From contig JAQFVV010006354.1 in assembly GCA_028023455.1 (NCBI GenBank), positions 312,001-376,000 on the forward strand: 64,000 nucleotides of DNA, given 5' to 3'. Origin of the DNA: Epiperipatus broadwayi. Taxonomy: Eukaryota > Onychophora > Udeonychophora > Euonychophora > Peripatidae. Made by a program: the position numbers and the translations under genes. Below are positions 1 to 11,809 of the stretch, one piece after another. Under the pieces are notes generated by a model. It was not told the origin of the DNA. It did no database searches and worked only from the letters and a program-made list of their open reading frames with translations. Position 1 is the stretch's first letter; the number at the start of each line of letters is the position of its first letter.

Positions 1-218
1 TCAGCTATTACTAATTTAGTTCTATTGACTCTTAAAAATATATACTTAGCTGTTTCCCAGAGATTTACCGTTCTTTTATTTATCCTTACTGAATATTGAC
101 GGTGTTTACTTATTTCCTTTTGTTTATCACTGAAATTCATTTCCCACATGGCACAATTATTGTTCTCTTCCAGTGAGTATATTTGTTGATACTTTTTTAA
201 TATGTATATTTTATTCAT
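1..218 (-). CDS. Partial unidentified ORF running off the left edge
   Basis: Reading the minus strand from an ATG at 218-216, the frame stays open for 72 codons and runs off the window. An in-frame stop lies just upstream of the ATG. The composition is protein-like (charged, with W and C residues, for example CAMWEMNFSDKQKE and TVNLWETAKYIF) in a region where chance frames are otherwise F/I/K/N-rich. The LWETAK segment vaguely resembles the pre-RT region of L1-type LINE ORF2, but that is a weak resemblance. It could be a retroelement fragment or a host exon; there is no clear splice signal. Function unknown. Confidence 0.35.
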   Translation of the reverse strand, partial: MNKIYILKKYQQIYSLEENNNCAMWEMNFSDKQKEISKHRQYSVRINKRTVNLWETAKYIFLRVNRTKLVIA

Positions 219-880
219 CTTCGATTATTTCCTCAATATATATTAATTTCAAAGAGATATCCAATATATCGATGCAGAGTTAAAATTCATTACTTTTTCT
301 GTTTGTAAATAATAAGATTTTAGGAAATTTTAATCCAACTTTTTTAAAATATATATAACAAGAAAAGAAAAAAAACCTAGTTACCAATTCTTTACGATCA
401 AGAAGAAGCTTTTTCTTTTTCTTCAATTTTATAGTAAAAGATTGCTTGACACTTTGTGATTGGTTGATATTTCCCACTTTTTCTATGAAACAAACATTTA
501 TTTGCAAGTTTTGGTTTATTATTTTAAAATGACAATTTTGGTTTTTTTAAAAAAATATTGAAATATAATATTTTTTAGAATTTAAATAAAGATACAATTT
601 ATTGTTTTAATTTTAGATCAGTATTTTGTAAAATTTATAAATATTTACTTATTAAATATAACAAGATTTGAATATAAACATTTTTTTTATTAAATCAAAT
701 GCTCACAACCAATAATTATTGGTCTCTATAACGCATCATGTTTACAAGTTATAATTTAAACTTCACTGGTTTTAAATACTAAATGATATTAATTGTCCAT
801 TTATCTGCATCTCTATTGACTCTATAGGTTATTATTTATATGTATCTTGAGTTAATTGTTTTACTTATCAGATCACTTAT
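219..880. other. A+T-rich sequence, nothing recognised
   Basis: Homopolymer-rich noncoding DNA. The minus-strand frame over 280-507 is lysine/phenylalanine-rich low-complexity translation with no family signature. Confidence 0.6.
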
Positions 881-1076
881 AAATTTCCATTAACTAAACC
901 CAAGTTCAAACCCTATAATCAAATATGTCATTATTGTTTTTTCTAGTTTACTAAGTAAATATCACTGGGTTTAACAAAATTTAAAATTATACAACAAAAT
1001 TTTATTTTAGAATAGACTGGGCTAATAAAAAGTGCACAATATATATATAAATCCATGTATATTAAATGCATAACAA
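880..1076 (-). repeat. Putative start of gypsy 3' LTR with polypurine tract
   Basis: On the minus strand a purine-rich tract (GTGAGGGGAGAGAT, about 1090-1075) directly follows the end of the pol-like coding region. It is followed by TGTTATGCATTT, the TG start expected of an LTR. A TATAAAT-like box and an AATAAA signal lie within the next 100 bases. No matching 5' LTR was found near 5.0-5.8 kb, so the LTR end is uncertain and the 5' copy is missing or too diverged to see. Confidence 0.4.
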
Positions 1077-1084
1077 TCTCTCCC

Positions 1085-1257
1085 CTCACTATTTTGTAGA
1101 AACTATGCTTACATAGTCTTAAATATTCTGGATTGGCGTGTTGTTGTTTTTTTTTTTTGCTTTGATAAGCTTGCCTCTTCAAAATCTCAGTTGTTGGACT
1201 TGCATTTTCATCTTCTTCCACTGCTTCACTTGTTTCTCTTGGGTATTGTTTAGGCAT
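1085..1257 (-). pseudogene. Gypsy pol C-terminal tail
   Basis: The frame starting with MPKQYPRETSEAVEEDENAS is charged and lysine-rich (QSKKKKQQ), typical of the disordered region after the integrase core in gypsy Pol. It runs into the polypurine tract and putative LTR, where the reading continues in low-complexity residues to a stop near 943. It is assigned by position after the integrase core rather than by a diagnostic motif. Confidence 0.5.
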
Positions 1258-1499
1258 TTGGAATTCCTTTTTTTGTTTGTCATCTGCTTGATTTCCTTTC
1301 TTTTTCTGCTACATTTATTTGCATTGCATTATCACATGGTTTTGAATGGCAGTGATTAATGTGGTTTTTTTTTTACTTTTATTCCATCAACCCTTACTAC
1401 TTCTATGATTTGGGCTGATGAATGATTTAATACTGTAGCTTCATCCCACTTTTTTCATAAAATATCTTTAAATAGTATTTTATCACCAATAATAAATAT

Positions 1500-2330
1500 T
1501 TTGTCTTGCAGTAGTTTTCTCAAAGTTTTCTTTATTAGGAAGAAGCATACTTAGTTTAGTGTTAAGATATCTTCCCATTAGTAATTCAGCTGGGGATTTT
1601 CTATTACTGCTATTGGAATTGAATGTAGCAACGTATTAAATAAAGTGTCTTTAAAATTAGTTGTTTTCCTTTTATTTAATGTTCTTTTAAAATGGAACTG
1701 CACTTTCTGCCAAATCATTATACTGCACGTGGTAAGTTGGAGAATATAGATATATTTAACTCTCTGTTCACCTAAATATTTTTAAATTTGCTGGAAGTAA
1801 AATCAGAGCCATTGTCAGATACATTAATTTCAGATTAATCAAGATAAGAAAAACTTTCTCATAATTTTTTTTTATCGCTTCTTCTGAACTTGTATTTTTT
1901 ACAACTCTGTATTTTACCCAACTACATCTACAACTACTAGGAAAATATGATTTTTAAATGATCTTGGATATTCTATGGTCTATATGTATTTTTTACCAAG
2001 TTCGAGTTGCTATAGATCATTTTACAAAATTTTTGATGGGTAGCTTAGCTGTAGATTGGGATGGTTTGCACTTTTTAAAAACGTTTTCAATTCACTATTA
2101 ATATTTGACCACCAGACATAACTTTTCACTAATGCTTTTACTCTGACAATTCCTGGATGGCTGTCATGAAGTAAATTTAAAACTCTCTTTCTTTCTTCCA
2201 ACTCTGGTATAACAACTCGGTCACCATTTAATATGCAACTCTTGCATATTGAGAGGTTTGTTCTAGCATTCAAACAAAATAATGCTAGATATTTTGGCCA
2301 GTTTTCTGGCCACAATTACTTATCCTTTTA
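1500..2330 (-). pseudogene. Gypsy integrase (zinc-binding and core domains), broken
   Basis: The frame 2315-2022 carries the integrase N-terminal domain signature: RVVIPELEERKRVLNLLHD, then the HPGIVRVKAL segment and VKSYVWWSNI. Further along the minus strand, separated by stops, come VSDNGSDFTSS (second catalytic Asp region) and SPAELLMGRYLNTKL-like residues, though the A/S phase is shifted. Integrase normally joins the cDNA to the host genome; this copy has several stops between the HHCC region and the core and cannot be functional. Confidence 0.8.
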
Positions 2331-2559
2331 ATTAATTTTTTATACCCATTGTCATTTTTAGTCCAATTAGCAATTGCTTTACTATTTAGCACATTTGAGT
2401 GAAGAGTGTCTTTATAGTTTATTTTAATTTCTGATCTATTTGATTTTAATATCTCCAGCATTCAAGACAACCCATCTGTATGTTGAATTAATTTTCCTTT
2501 CATATATTTCAAATCATAGTTATATGCTGATATAATATTTAGCCATTGTAACATATGCA

Positions 2560-3700
2560 GGCTCATATGTTCAGAGATGGGTTTCGAATTATATAATATC
2601 CCTAATAGTGGTTTATGTTCTGTTATCACAGTAAATTTTGGGCCATGTGAATATTGATCAAATGTTTTTGTTCCATAAATTATAGCCAGTGTTTCTTTAA
2701 CTAATTGGCTAGAATTTCTTTCTGCACTAGATGGTGAACTAGATGCATAAGATATTGGCTTTTCTCCACCATATATTGGGTGGTTAATGCAACTCTCGTA
2801 CCATAATCAGAAGCATCCATATTAAGTATGACATCAAGATCACTATTGTAATGAATGAGTAATTGGTTCAATATTAGTAGAGTTTTAGTTTCATTACATG
2901 CTGTTTCATGGTTTTCAGTCCATGTCCAACTTTGATTTTTTTTTTAGTAAATCATACAATGGATGAGTGGATTAGCTATTTTGGTCTTATTTTTCAAAAA
3001 AGGTTCAAGAAAGTTTATTAGACCTACAAAGGCTTGTAGCTCTTTGACATTATTTGGTTTTGGAGTCTTTTGGATGGCTCATACTTTCTTGGGATGAGGT
3101 ACTTTACCCTCTTTACTGATTATCTTTCCAAGGAAATTTAGTTTTAGGGTATTCCAAACTGTTCTTCAAAAATCTCTAATCTTTTACAGACTTAGTTTAC
3201 TAAATATTAATTCTGAGTCTGCTGTGATAAGAATGTCATCAAAATATGGGATAATGTCATTAAGCCTCTATAGTAAAATATTTAGTTTTGCTTGAAAAAT
3301 TTGTGCTATTGTTATTCCAAAAGATAGGTAATTACAGTAAAAAAAACACCTATCTGTCTTCTTATAGTTAATAACTTGGATGACTTTTTCACTTACTGGA
3401 ATATGATGAAATGCAGTCTTTAAGTCCAATTTTGAAAAATGTGACATCACTTGTAACAGTGCTAGGATTTCTTTAGTGTTTATTATTGAATATACACTTC
3501 TAAGTTTTTATTAATAGTGAATTAATAATCATAATGTTTTTAATTTCCCATCTGCCTTCAAAATTACTACTACAGTTGTGGCTCACTCAAACTCCTTCAT
3601 AGGTGTTAATGCCCCTTCTGAATTAGTTCATTAAGAACTTCTTTAACTTTCTCTTTTTAGGTGCAAATGATACCTTATGAGCTTTGCAAATAAAGGGGTT
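2560..3700 (-). pseudogene. Gypsy reverse transcriptase and RNase H, broken
   Basis: Minus frame 3450-3268 holds the RT motif SKLDLKTAFHHIPVSE (RT motif A, with the first catalytic Asp). Downstream, near 3255-3225, comes IIPYFDDILITAD, the Y/F-x-DD active-site box. The segment LQAFVGLINFLEPF near 3040-3000 is the conserved post-RT block. RNase H follows with the MDASDYG start near 2825. Several in-frame stops separate the blocks, showing that the copy is decayed. Confidence 0.85.
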
Positions 3701-3857
3701 TTATCATTGTTTCAGAAAAATTTCAACAGGTTTAGTCTTCATTACTCTTTGTTCTATCTTAAATAAATCTGGGAATTTGCATTTAACTTTGTGTTCAATA
3801 TTGATTTTTTAACTATGCTAAATTTTATATCTAGTATTGCAAACCATTCATGACTTA

Positions 3858-3919
3858 TAATAGGATTTATTTTATTCTGAACTATATATAATAGGATTTA
3901 TTTTATTCTGAACTAATAT
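3858..3919. repeat. 31-bp tandem duplication inside the gypsy element
   Basis: The block AATAGGATTTATTTTATTC plus GAACTA occurs twice in direct tandem with a period near 31 bp, separated by a short TA-rich joint. It is a local duplication within the decayed pol region. Confidence 0.8.
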
Positions 3920-4189
3920 AATGGAAAAAGCTTAGACTTTTTATTTATTTTTACTAATACCTTTCTGACTACTTTCACTTCATTTCTGTTTACATCATGT
4001 ATTTGTAAACAAGGTTTTTTTAATGCATGAAGCCATTTTAATATATTCCATTAATTTATTCCAGTATTTGCTGGATATTAATGATATACTCAGACAGTTT
4101 TCCCTAAATTTGACAGAAAGCATTATTTGCTTGATAAGATTTATTTTCTTTATTTTTAACCTGGGTTTTGAACTTTTGTTTTTGGTTGA

Positions 4190-4900
4190 ACTACTCACTG
4201 TGGGCTTTTATTTAACCTTGGAGATTTTTGACAAGTATTTGCTAAAAGTCCTTTCAAGTTACAGTTTGTGCAAATTTTTTCACAACAGAAACATAACATT
4301 TTTCTTTTTTTGTGGTTTTGTTTTATTAAAATTACTTCTACTCCACTCTTCAGTTTTCTGAATAGCAGTTTTCTTTATGTCCTCTAAGTTTAATTTTTGA
4401 AATTTCTTCAACTGCTCTAATACTAATTTTATAACCTAACTATCCTTTATTAATTCTTTATATGTCAGATCTTTCTCTGATAACAATTGCTGTCTCAATC
4501 ATTCATCTGACATCTTCATATATATAGTTCTTTGCTAAGTTTCTCATTGCTATGTCACATTCACGCAATTTTTCTTTTTGAACTTGACTTTTATACCAAA
4601 AATAAAGTTGAGCTATATGCTTTGATGGTAAAGGCTTGAAATATTCATTTAATTTAGAAATAATTTCTTCATAAGAAAAATTTTCTGGCTTGATCCCTTC
4701 ACATAAAACAGTTAATAATTTCAATTATCCTTTGGCCCATGAATTAAAGTAATGCTGCTACTTTAATTTTACTTTTCTTGACTTTCATAAGAAACTACTT
4801 TTCTACATGTTGTGTGAAGAGAAGCCAACTAGCTGAATCTTCAATGTTAAATTTGTTAATAATAGTTTATGACATTTAAATTTTAATTTTACTAGTTTTG
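4190..4900 (-). pseudogene. Gypsy gag-like remnant
   Basis: Minus frame 4724-4503 reads through a gag-type block: NFSYEEIISKLNEYFKPLPS, then FWYKSQVQKEKLRECDIAMR and LAKNY. This matches the retrotransposon gag domain pattern, in which a loading helix is followed by Y/F-x-x-R-x-Q-x-x-x-E. Upstream (about 4900-4800) another frame gives FNIEDSASWLLFTQHVEK, like the gag N-terminal part. Downstream, around 4310-4220, cysteine-rich residues (CFCCEK, CTNCNLKG) look like a corrupted zinc-knuckle region. Frames shift between the pieces. Confidence 0.65.
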
Positions 4901-4950
4901 CATTACTAAAATTAGAAATCTTCTGTAGCAATTACAGAACCATTCTAACT

Positions 4951-7900
4951 ATATCAGTTTGTCATTTATAGGGTTCAAATCTTACAGTGAGTGTACCACT
5001 TTTGTGTTTATTTCATTTGAAAATCCTCTCATCAACTGCATTATGTTGCCATGTTTTTCTGCAGTGATAGAAAATTATAAGTTGCTAATTTCTCTAAGTG
5101 ATTGATAGTAACTTACAAAAAAGGCAAGCAATAATGTATATGAAAAATAAAAAAAATGACAAAACTAAGTTAACTTTTCATTAAATGCTTGATACTGGGT
5201 TTATTAATTATTTATGCTAGAAGAATATAAGTTCTTTGAAAATAAATTATATAATCACAATACGTGCTTATCATTTAAATAAAAGCTAAAAGAGAAAACT
5301 AGCAGACATATGAATTTTTGATTACCTTTTTCTTCTACTAACGAGGGATACGAATTATAGACAAAAAAATATTTCAGTAATATTTTTTTACTAAACCTAA
5401 TTAATTCTTCTATTTTCCCAAAACCCTTTTAAAATAATAATTTAGACCAGGGCAGCCTATACAATAAATTACCTAGATTCACTTTGGAATGTTAGGGTGC
5501 TAATCTTCCATAAGAAATGGTTTCTTTGTTTGCCATTTAGGTGAGACCTTACTCTGCAAACGGAAAGAAATAAAGATAATCTCTAATAATAAAAGTAATA
5601 GTAATTTTTTATATAACTATGAAAATTATTCCCCTCTACTTTTTCTAGCATTTTGTTAACTAAAAAAGCAAAGCGATAAGTTAACTGGAAAATTCCATCA
5701 CTTTACTAATTTAACTGGAATTTTCCATCGGTTGTAAAATATAATACACTTAAAGATTTACATCTGTAGTTATTTTACATTACATATATATGATATTTAA
5801 GAACATAATATTGCTGGCATAATCCATATATATACAACTACATATTTTGTTTGCTTGTATAATATATATATAACACATATATTTAAATATATAGCAAATG
5901 CGTAATACATTTAATATAAGAATAATATTTTTCGTATTGGACAGTTTCAATAGTCACCAATAAAAATTTTAAATTGTAATATCTGAATGAATTAATGTTT
6001 ATATTATTGAAAGTTAATGAAATTTTATTTAAATTTCTCATTTAAAAAAATGACAAAATAAATCAGTTATGGTAAAGAATAAATGTATTTTTATTCAGTC
6101 AGTTATAGGTTGTAGCAATACATTATTGATTTCTTTTGACTTTTCTTTCTTTAAAAGTAAATATGTTTGAAAAAAAAAAAGTTTCTAATATTATTATTCT
6201 AATAAAGTAAATATTTAACAACTATTTTCTGACTTAATAATAAATTTGCAAACAAACTATGGAAAATTTGTTTTCATTTTTGGACATGGGTTATTTTTAA
6301 CATTTAGATTTAAGCATTTGTTTTGTTTTTTATTTCTATTTGATCTGTTTAATTTAATAAATAGATTAAATAACAGTTTTAAATTGACTTAAGAGATGCA
6401 TATATATATACTGACAAGAATTCAAGAACTTAACAATCGGTCGATTTTGTTTATAATTGAATTTTTGATATCTATAGATTTTGATATAACAAAGAAAAGG
6501 ATATTAATTAAAATGTTTCAATTTATATTATGAAAATAATTATAATGATGAAAAATGAAACAAGTAGAATGAGGAAACAAATTTCTGTAAACTATAGAAA
6601 ATAATTGTTTAAAATACATATCATTTATAATAATGACAAATGATCTCAAATTACATAGGCGAAACTATTTAGCAAACCAAATTTAATTCTCACGAGAAAT
6701 TGGCCAATGAAAAGAATAAACAATATAAATGGCTCCAAATAAATTTGTTAAAATTTTTATTAGTTCTATTGGTGGACATCATTTTCTTTCAAGAGACGTA
6801 GAAATAGAAAAAAACATACAGAATGGTATTTAAGATGTTTACAAGGCTCATTTACTAAGGATGATATAAATCAAACAATTTAAGTTTTCTTTGTATTCTA
6901 TTCAGAATTGAGGAATTAAGAACTTTACTCGGTTTAGTTAATAATGTTAAATGACATATTTTAAAATGAAAAAGTTGCAATATAACAAAATAGATTGGGC
7001 AAAACAGACTCATTTCAAATCACATTATAGGTGTGCACTGCATCGATGTGTTTATAGAGACAAGATACAATACCTGGATAACTTTGGTTATATTTGGTCT
7101 ATGATGGAAACAATGGATTAATTTAAAATAGACATTTGTGCAAAATAAAATACTTCAAGTTTGAATGAAGATATTAAATGATAAAACTGTATGCAATGTT
7201 TTAAAATATCTCAATTTTATAATAAATGATCAGATATATTACACATTTTCAAGTTATTATCTCAGCAAAGGATGTTATTATCAAGTCAGTTATTGTTATG
7301 AAAAAAAGAGAGAATTATTACTAAACCTTTCCTATGTTTTTCCATATAACTTATGAAAATTCAATTTCAATTATTATAAGATAAATTCAATCAATGACAT
7401 CATAAATAGATTCTATAGAAATATAATTTTGATGACTATTTTAATTAGAAATCATCCTCATATTTTTTACTATATTATATATATATATCTAAGAAAAATA
7501 TTTAAAAAAAAAATTTTTTTTATCACTTTGACATTTGCAACCATAAACTGGGCTGTAACAATAGCTCATAGTGCATCAGCCTAAAGTGCTAATATTTTTT
7601 TCATCTTCAATGCTAGATCAACCTAGTAGTACTTATAGAAGTAACTAAGAATGTGTAAGTAAATTTTTCAAATAAAATACATGCCAACACCAAACTAATA
7701 CACAAAGCTTTGTATCTATTTTTGTAGAAAAGCATCTGGAAACCATATCAGCTAATTGAAGTAACTAAAGCTCATGTGTCTAGCATTTATGCAATGATTC
7801 ATAAACTCTGTGTGATCTAATTAGTCAATCCAAAAAATATAAGATGATGAAAAAATAATGCAGAAAAGACAGTTGCTAAAACTTCAAAATTTATATATAA

Positions 7901-9877
7901 AAAATATTTTTTTCTAACTTCACTTTTAATCATTTAATCCTCATGCAAACAACACCTTCCACATTGTAATTCTGAATGTCTGACGATTAAGTATTATTTT
8001 TTCCTATGAAATTATTAGTATTCACATATCATGAGATCATTATTATATGTAATCTTAGCATTTATTAAACCCAGTAAAACAATTCATCAAGAAGTCTTTG
8101 ATAGATTTAAAACTTTTGTTTAAGTCATTCAATGTATCATAATGCATTTTTTGTCTGAAATTTAGTTTTTAATTATATGTATATTTAATTTTCTTTTGTT
8201 TTGTTTTTTCAAATCTTGTAAAAAGGATCTTTTTAAAATTTGGATTTATTGTATATTCATTACATTAACTTTGTAAATAGATTAATTTACTTTATTGCAT
8301 TTTATTTTTGTTTTATTTTTATAGCAAATAAAAGTGATTTTTTTTTGAAAACCTAGATTTTTTCCAAGTTCAATATATATCATAGAAAACAAGTCTTTGA
8401 TATATAAAAATTTCATATAAGTTTTACTTATGCAAAAACTATAGATAATTTTTTTTTAGACAAATCTGAATTTATGTAAATAATTTTCAACATATGTAAA
8501 GTGCAAAAAATTTGAACAATATGATTATAAGTTGATACAAGCCTCAGTTTTTGTTTATCTCATAGTATGTGAGCATCTTTTGTGATATATTATAACTTTC
8601 ATTTTTATTTGTTAAAAACATATTTGTTTTGCAAAAGGAAACATATATAATCTTTGACCCAGTAAAAAAAAAAGACAAACTTGATCATTTAATTAAATTG
8701 AGAACTAATAAAATAATTATATTTCCTTATCATAATGGTCAAAGTTGAATATTTATTAACTTTTATTTTTAATTAAAAAAAAAATATTTCAATTATATAT
8801 TACCAGAAGAGTCAATCTTATTAATTGCAAAATTATTAATTGCAGTTCATTTATTATTTTATTGCAATTAGAAACCTGATGTTTCAAATATATTCATTTA
8901 TAAAAATATTGGCACTGCAATAAACATAAAAAGTGCTATCATCCAGTAATAGGCTTCCAATAATGTGGGTTTATAGTTTTTGCAATTTACATAAAAACTA
9001 TTTATACAAAAATCTTATGGGATGTATTAATTATGTAAGTTGGGCTTGGCTATATTCAAAATCTGAGAAGATAAGGGATATTCAACCTATGATAATATTC
9101 TATTATTATAAAATATAAATTATCAGCTATCATCATAATGATTTTAGTGAACTATGCACTCAAATTTACTAAATATTAGAAATAGCTCAGTCACTGATCT
9201 GATTTTGGTCTTTTTTTTGCTGCCATTGTTATAAAAGATATGTAATTTTCATTTATCATAAGTATATTTTTTATGTTTAATTTTTTTTTAAAATACACAG
9301 TGCAATTTAATTCTTACCACAGATTTGTATCATTTTTATTACTATTTGCACGTTATTATCAAAATGTTTCAAATCTTGATAATTTCTCAAAACTAGTATT
9401 TAATGTATGTAACTTCTACAAAGTAAAGCATATAAAGTATAATTGTTACATCTTATTTCATGAATCAAGAATATGACTATCTGAATTCTCCTAGAGCATT
9501 TATAAACATTCCCATATCTGTTGAAGAATGTTAATAATATATGTCAACTTACAATTTATTATTCTATATTTTTGCTTGCTTAAGTAAAAATATTGATAAG
9601 CTATTTTATTCAGCATACCAATATAGTTTTTTTCAATATGCCAAACCATTTTGAAGCAGGAGATCAAATCAATCAATAATCAGCTGGAATAAATTCCCAA
9701 AAATATAAATAGTATATCTCATTGTCAAATGATTCATTATATAAGTAAAAAAAAAAAGCCAGCTGACTAACCCAAGTATAAATAATATTTAATTTTTTTT
9801 ATTCCAAAAATTTCTGAAACAGAAATTTATGGAACTCACATCTTAGAGCCTATTGTCAATGAAGATATAGATTAAAA
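4951..9877. other. Long A+T-rich noncoding stretch
   Basis: No convincing coding or RNA gene. It contains many (TA)n tracts (5780-5890, 7475-7490), poly-A/T runs and random short frames. A slightly more complex patch at about 7540-7810 might be an old interspersed repeat, but I cannot identify it. It could be intronic or intergenic. Confidence 0.6.
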
Positions 9878-10223
9878 TATACACCTGGGTCTCGTTTTAT
9901 GCGATAGATAGGTTCTTCAGAAAACACGTGCAAATGAAATCGTGCAAAAAATAGTCATAACTTACATTGAAAAGGGGGGGATGTGGTCTGTGATTTTTCA
10001 AAATTCATGTAAAAGCAAAGCACCAATGTAAAATTACTTTAAAATTTGCACAAAAAAAAAAATACGAAAATAAAATATGACTAATAAAAAATTTCAAATT
10101 TGAAAAAAATTGATACAAGACAAACTTTTTTTAACTATAATATTTAATTTTATTCAAAATAATATATTTTTATGCATAATTTACAGTATAGTAATTTACA
10201 TTTTTTTATACACATTTTAATTA

Positions 10224-10419
10224 TTATGATTTTCTGGTGACAACGTAATTAGTAATTAATCTTTGAGACGATGATTTTATTAATTGTTTACGAAGCTCAC
10301 GATATCCAGACATACAACCATTTAGCTCTTGTTGTAATTTAAGAAAACGTTCATGATTAGTGTCATTAATAAGAAAATAATTGATTACGTTCTTTTTTAA
10401 AAAGCAAAAACAGAATGTG
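10224..10419 (-). pseudogene. C-terminal fragment of a pogo/Tigger-like transposase
   Basis: A minus-strand frame open for about 64 codons, ending at TAA (10226-10224), gives NVINYFLINDTNHERFLKLQ, then ELNGCMSGYRELRKQL and finally SSSQRLITNYVVTRKS. A C-terminal helix followed by S/Q-x-x-I-T-x-Y/F is reminiscent of the end of pogo/Tigger transposases. The catalytic domain is absent, and a stop lies upstream at about 10424. It sits inside the TIR-bounded element, supporting an internally deleted transposon. Confidence 0.5.
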
Positions 10420-10570
10420 ATTTAAAATGCAAAATTAACATGCACAATGTTTGAACAAATTTACATTATAATCTTATAAAATTTAATATGTGTATACATA
10501 AAATGTGGAAATCATGATTTTAATTTCATTATTGCATAAAATCTTACTATTATAAAGCACTGAAAATATT

Positions 10571-10690
10571 GAAATTACGAAGATGAAAGTCGAATTTCAA
10601 TAATGTGCTATTACTTTCAATATAATATAAGTGCGCGAAATTTATTATTTAAAGTAATAGCGCATTATTGGAAATCGACTTCCGGTGAAA
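10571..10690. repeat. Internal inverted repeat near the transposon right end
   Basis: GTCGAATTTCAATAATGTGC (10571 onward) is mirrored by GCGCATTATTGGAAATCGAC (about 10660-10680), with a TAATAT loop. A related block, CGGAAGTTAATCTCCGATAA followed by TGCGCTATT, recurs at 54911-54975 in the opposite orientation. Confidence 0.65.
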
Positions 10691-10754
10691 CACGAATAGT
10701 GTAACTTCATAATTGTCTTAAATAAGTCTGTGTAAAAAGAGACCCAGGTGTATA

Positions 10755-11440
10755 TGCACATTATTTTAGATGAAGTTCAGAAAATATATTGTTGGAATTA
10801 AATTTTAATCTCTATTTATACAGAGACATCAAAGTCTATATACTTCTTTATAGCTATGTAAAATATATATACATATATTGTGTTGGCACATAATAATTTT
10901 GTTTAAAAAAATTATTAAAATAAAAATCTTTTGTAACATAAAATTAAAAGTTTAAGAGTTCTTGAAATAAAAGTTACAATTAATTAATTAAAAGGGGGGA
11001 GGGGGAGTTTGCTTTAGAAACAAACTAAAAGTTTCATAAAAGAAGTAGAGTTTTTTCTTATTATTTTTAATTAAAATATAACGTAAAGTTTAAAAATATA
11101 AATATCTTTTCATTCAAGTTAAAGAAAAAAGGTAATCTTAAAAACTAAATAATAAATTGATCTTAAATTATACATGTGCATAAATGTAAGTTTGTTAATA
11201 AAACATATATGTGTGAGAGTAAACAAAGAAATGATAAATGCATGTATATGTGCTTGAAAATTATAATGAAAATTAAATGAAAGTTAAAAAAATAAAAAAA
11301 CATTCAGCGGTGGCTACTAATAAAAATATAAAAACAACATATTTGCATGGTTATTAATTTAACGATCTTCAAAAACACATAATTAAAAGATTATCAAAGG
11401 AATTTCGACAACAAATATTGCTGGAGGATATCAAAATGAA
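10755..11440. other. A+T-rich noncoding sequence with one G-run
   Basis: Nothing gene-like. A short G-rich run (AAAAGGGGGGAGGGGGAG, about 10990-11008) stands out from the surrounding A+T-rich DNA. Confidence 0.6.
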
Positions 11441-11453
11441 AACACGCCTCATG

Positions 11454-11484
11454 TATAAATAGACAAATTTTTATCGGACAGTTA
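11454..11484 (+). promoter_or_regulatory. Candidate TATA box and initiator
   Basis: TATAAATAG at 11454-11462 is a strong TATA box. About 25 bp downstream, GGACAGTTAG (11477-11486) resembles a CAGT-type initiator. The DNA downstream becomes clearly less A+T-rich for about 330 bp, as expected of an exon in this genome. Spacing and composition support a core promoter; there is no direct expression evidence. Confidence 0.45.
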
Positions 11485-11809
11485 GTTGAGTTAGTGGCAT
11501 TTGAGATAACAGCAGTACAATCTATCAGAGAATTATATCAATCAGTTTATTATGGATCAAGAATGCAGTGTTAAAACCTCGGAAAACATACGACTTTCTC
11601 CAGCCTGAAGTCCGATGAAAATAGCCAACTACCAGCTAAAAGTGATGCCTGTGTAACAACCTGAAGCTGCTCAATATCTAATTGTCTTAAAGAAAATGCC
11701 TCGGAATAATCAGCATCAAATCTCCACAAGGAAACTTCAAATCTAACCGATTAGAAATACTTCATTAGAAGCAGCAAAGAGCAAGATGTATCCACATTCA
11801 AAATCCTAG
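11480..11809 (+). other. Candidate noncoding first exon with uORFs
   Basis: This 330-bp island of higher GC starts about 25 bp after the TATA box and ends at CCTAG|GTAAAAC, a plausible splice donor (11809/11810). It has only short reading frames: an ATG at about 11551 gives 19 codons (MDQECSVKTSENIRLSPA), another gives 13 codons and a third 16 codons, so it would be a 5' UTR exon with upstream ORFs. No downstream coding exon of the same gene was recognised. It could alternatively be part of an unknown repeat. Confidence 0.4.

Larger units (their letters stand above)
880..4950 (-). mobile_element. Degenerate Ty3/gypsy LTR retrotransposon
   Basis: Domains occur in the canonical Ty3/gypsy order on the minus strand: gag-like (about 4900-4190), reverse transcriptase and RNase H (about 3700-2560), integrase zinc-binding and core (about 2330-1500), a charged C-terminal tail (1257-1085) and a polypurine tract. 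Stops and frameshifts break every domain, so the copy is dead. No env-like frame is seen. Orders and motifs resemble the metazoan K02A2.6-type gypsy lineage (inference from remembered family features). The 5' boundary is not defined. Confidence 0.85.
9882..10750. mobile_element. Pogo/Tigger-like Tc1/mariner-superfamily transposon
   Basis: The terminal inverted repeats CACCTGGGTCTC(G/T)TTTTA lie at 9882 and, inverted, at 10750, each flanked by TA (9880-9881 and 10751-10752) as expected for a TA target duplication. The next bases of the left end (ATGCGATAGATAGG and the GTGCAAATGAAATCGTGCAAA block) resemble the ends of pogo/Tigger elements, where TCTCGTTTTA-type sequences are common. The length of about 870 bp is too short for an autonomous copy. 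A transposase C-terminus remnant lies inside on the minus strand. The family assignment is inference; the TIR and TA are directly seen. Confidence 0.7.

Noticed and set aside
880-5800. A complete gypsy provirus with two LTRs and env
   Set aside because: Only a polypurine tract and putative 3' LTR start are visible; no matching 5' LTR and no env-like frame.
5780-5890. (TA)-rich tracts as an origin or matrix-attachment signal
   Set aside because: Similar tracts occur dozens of times in the window, so nothing marks this one as functional.
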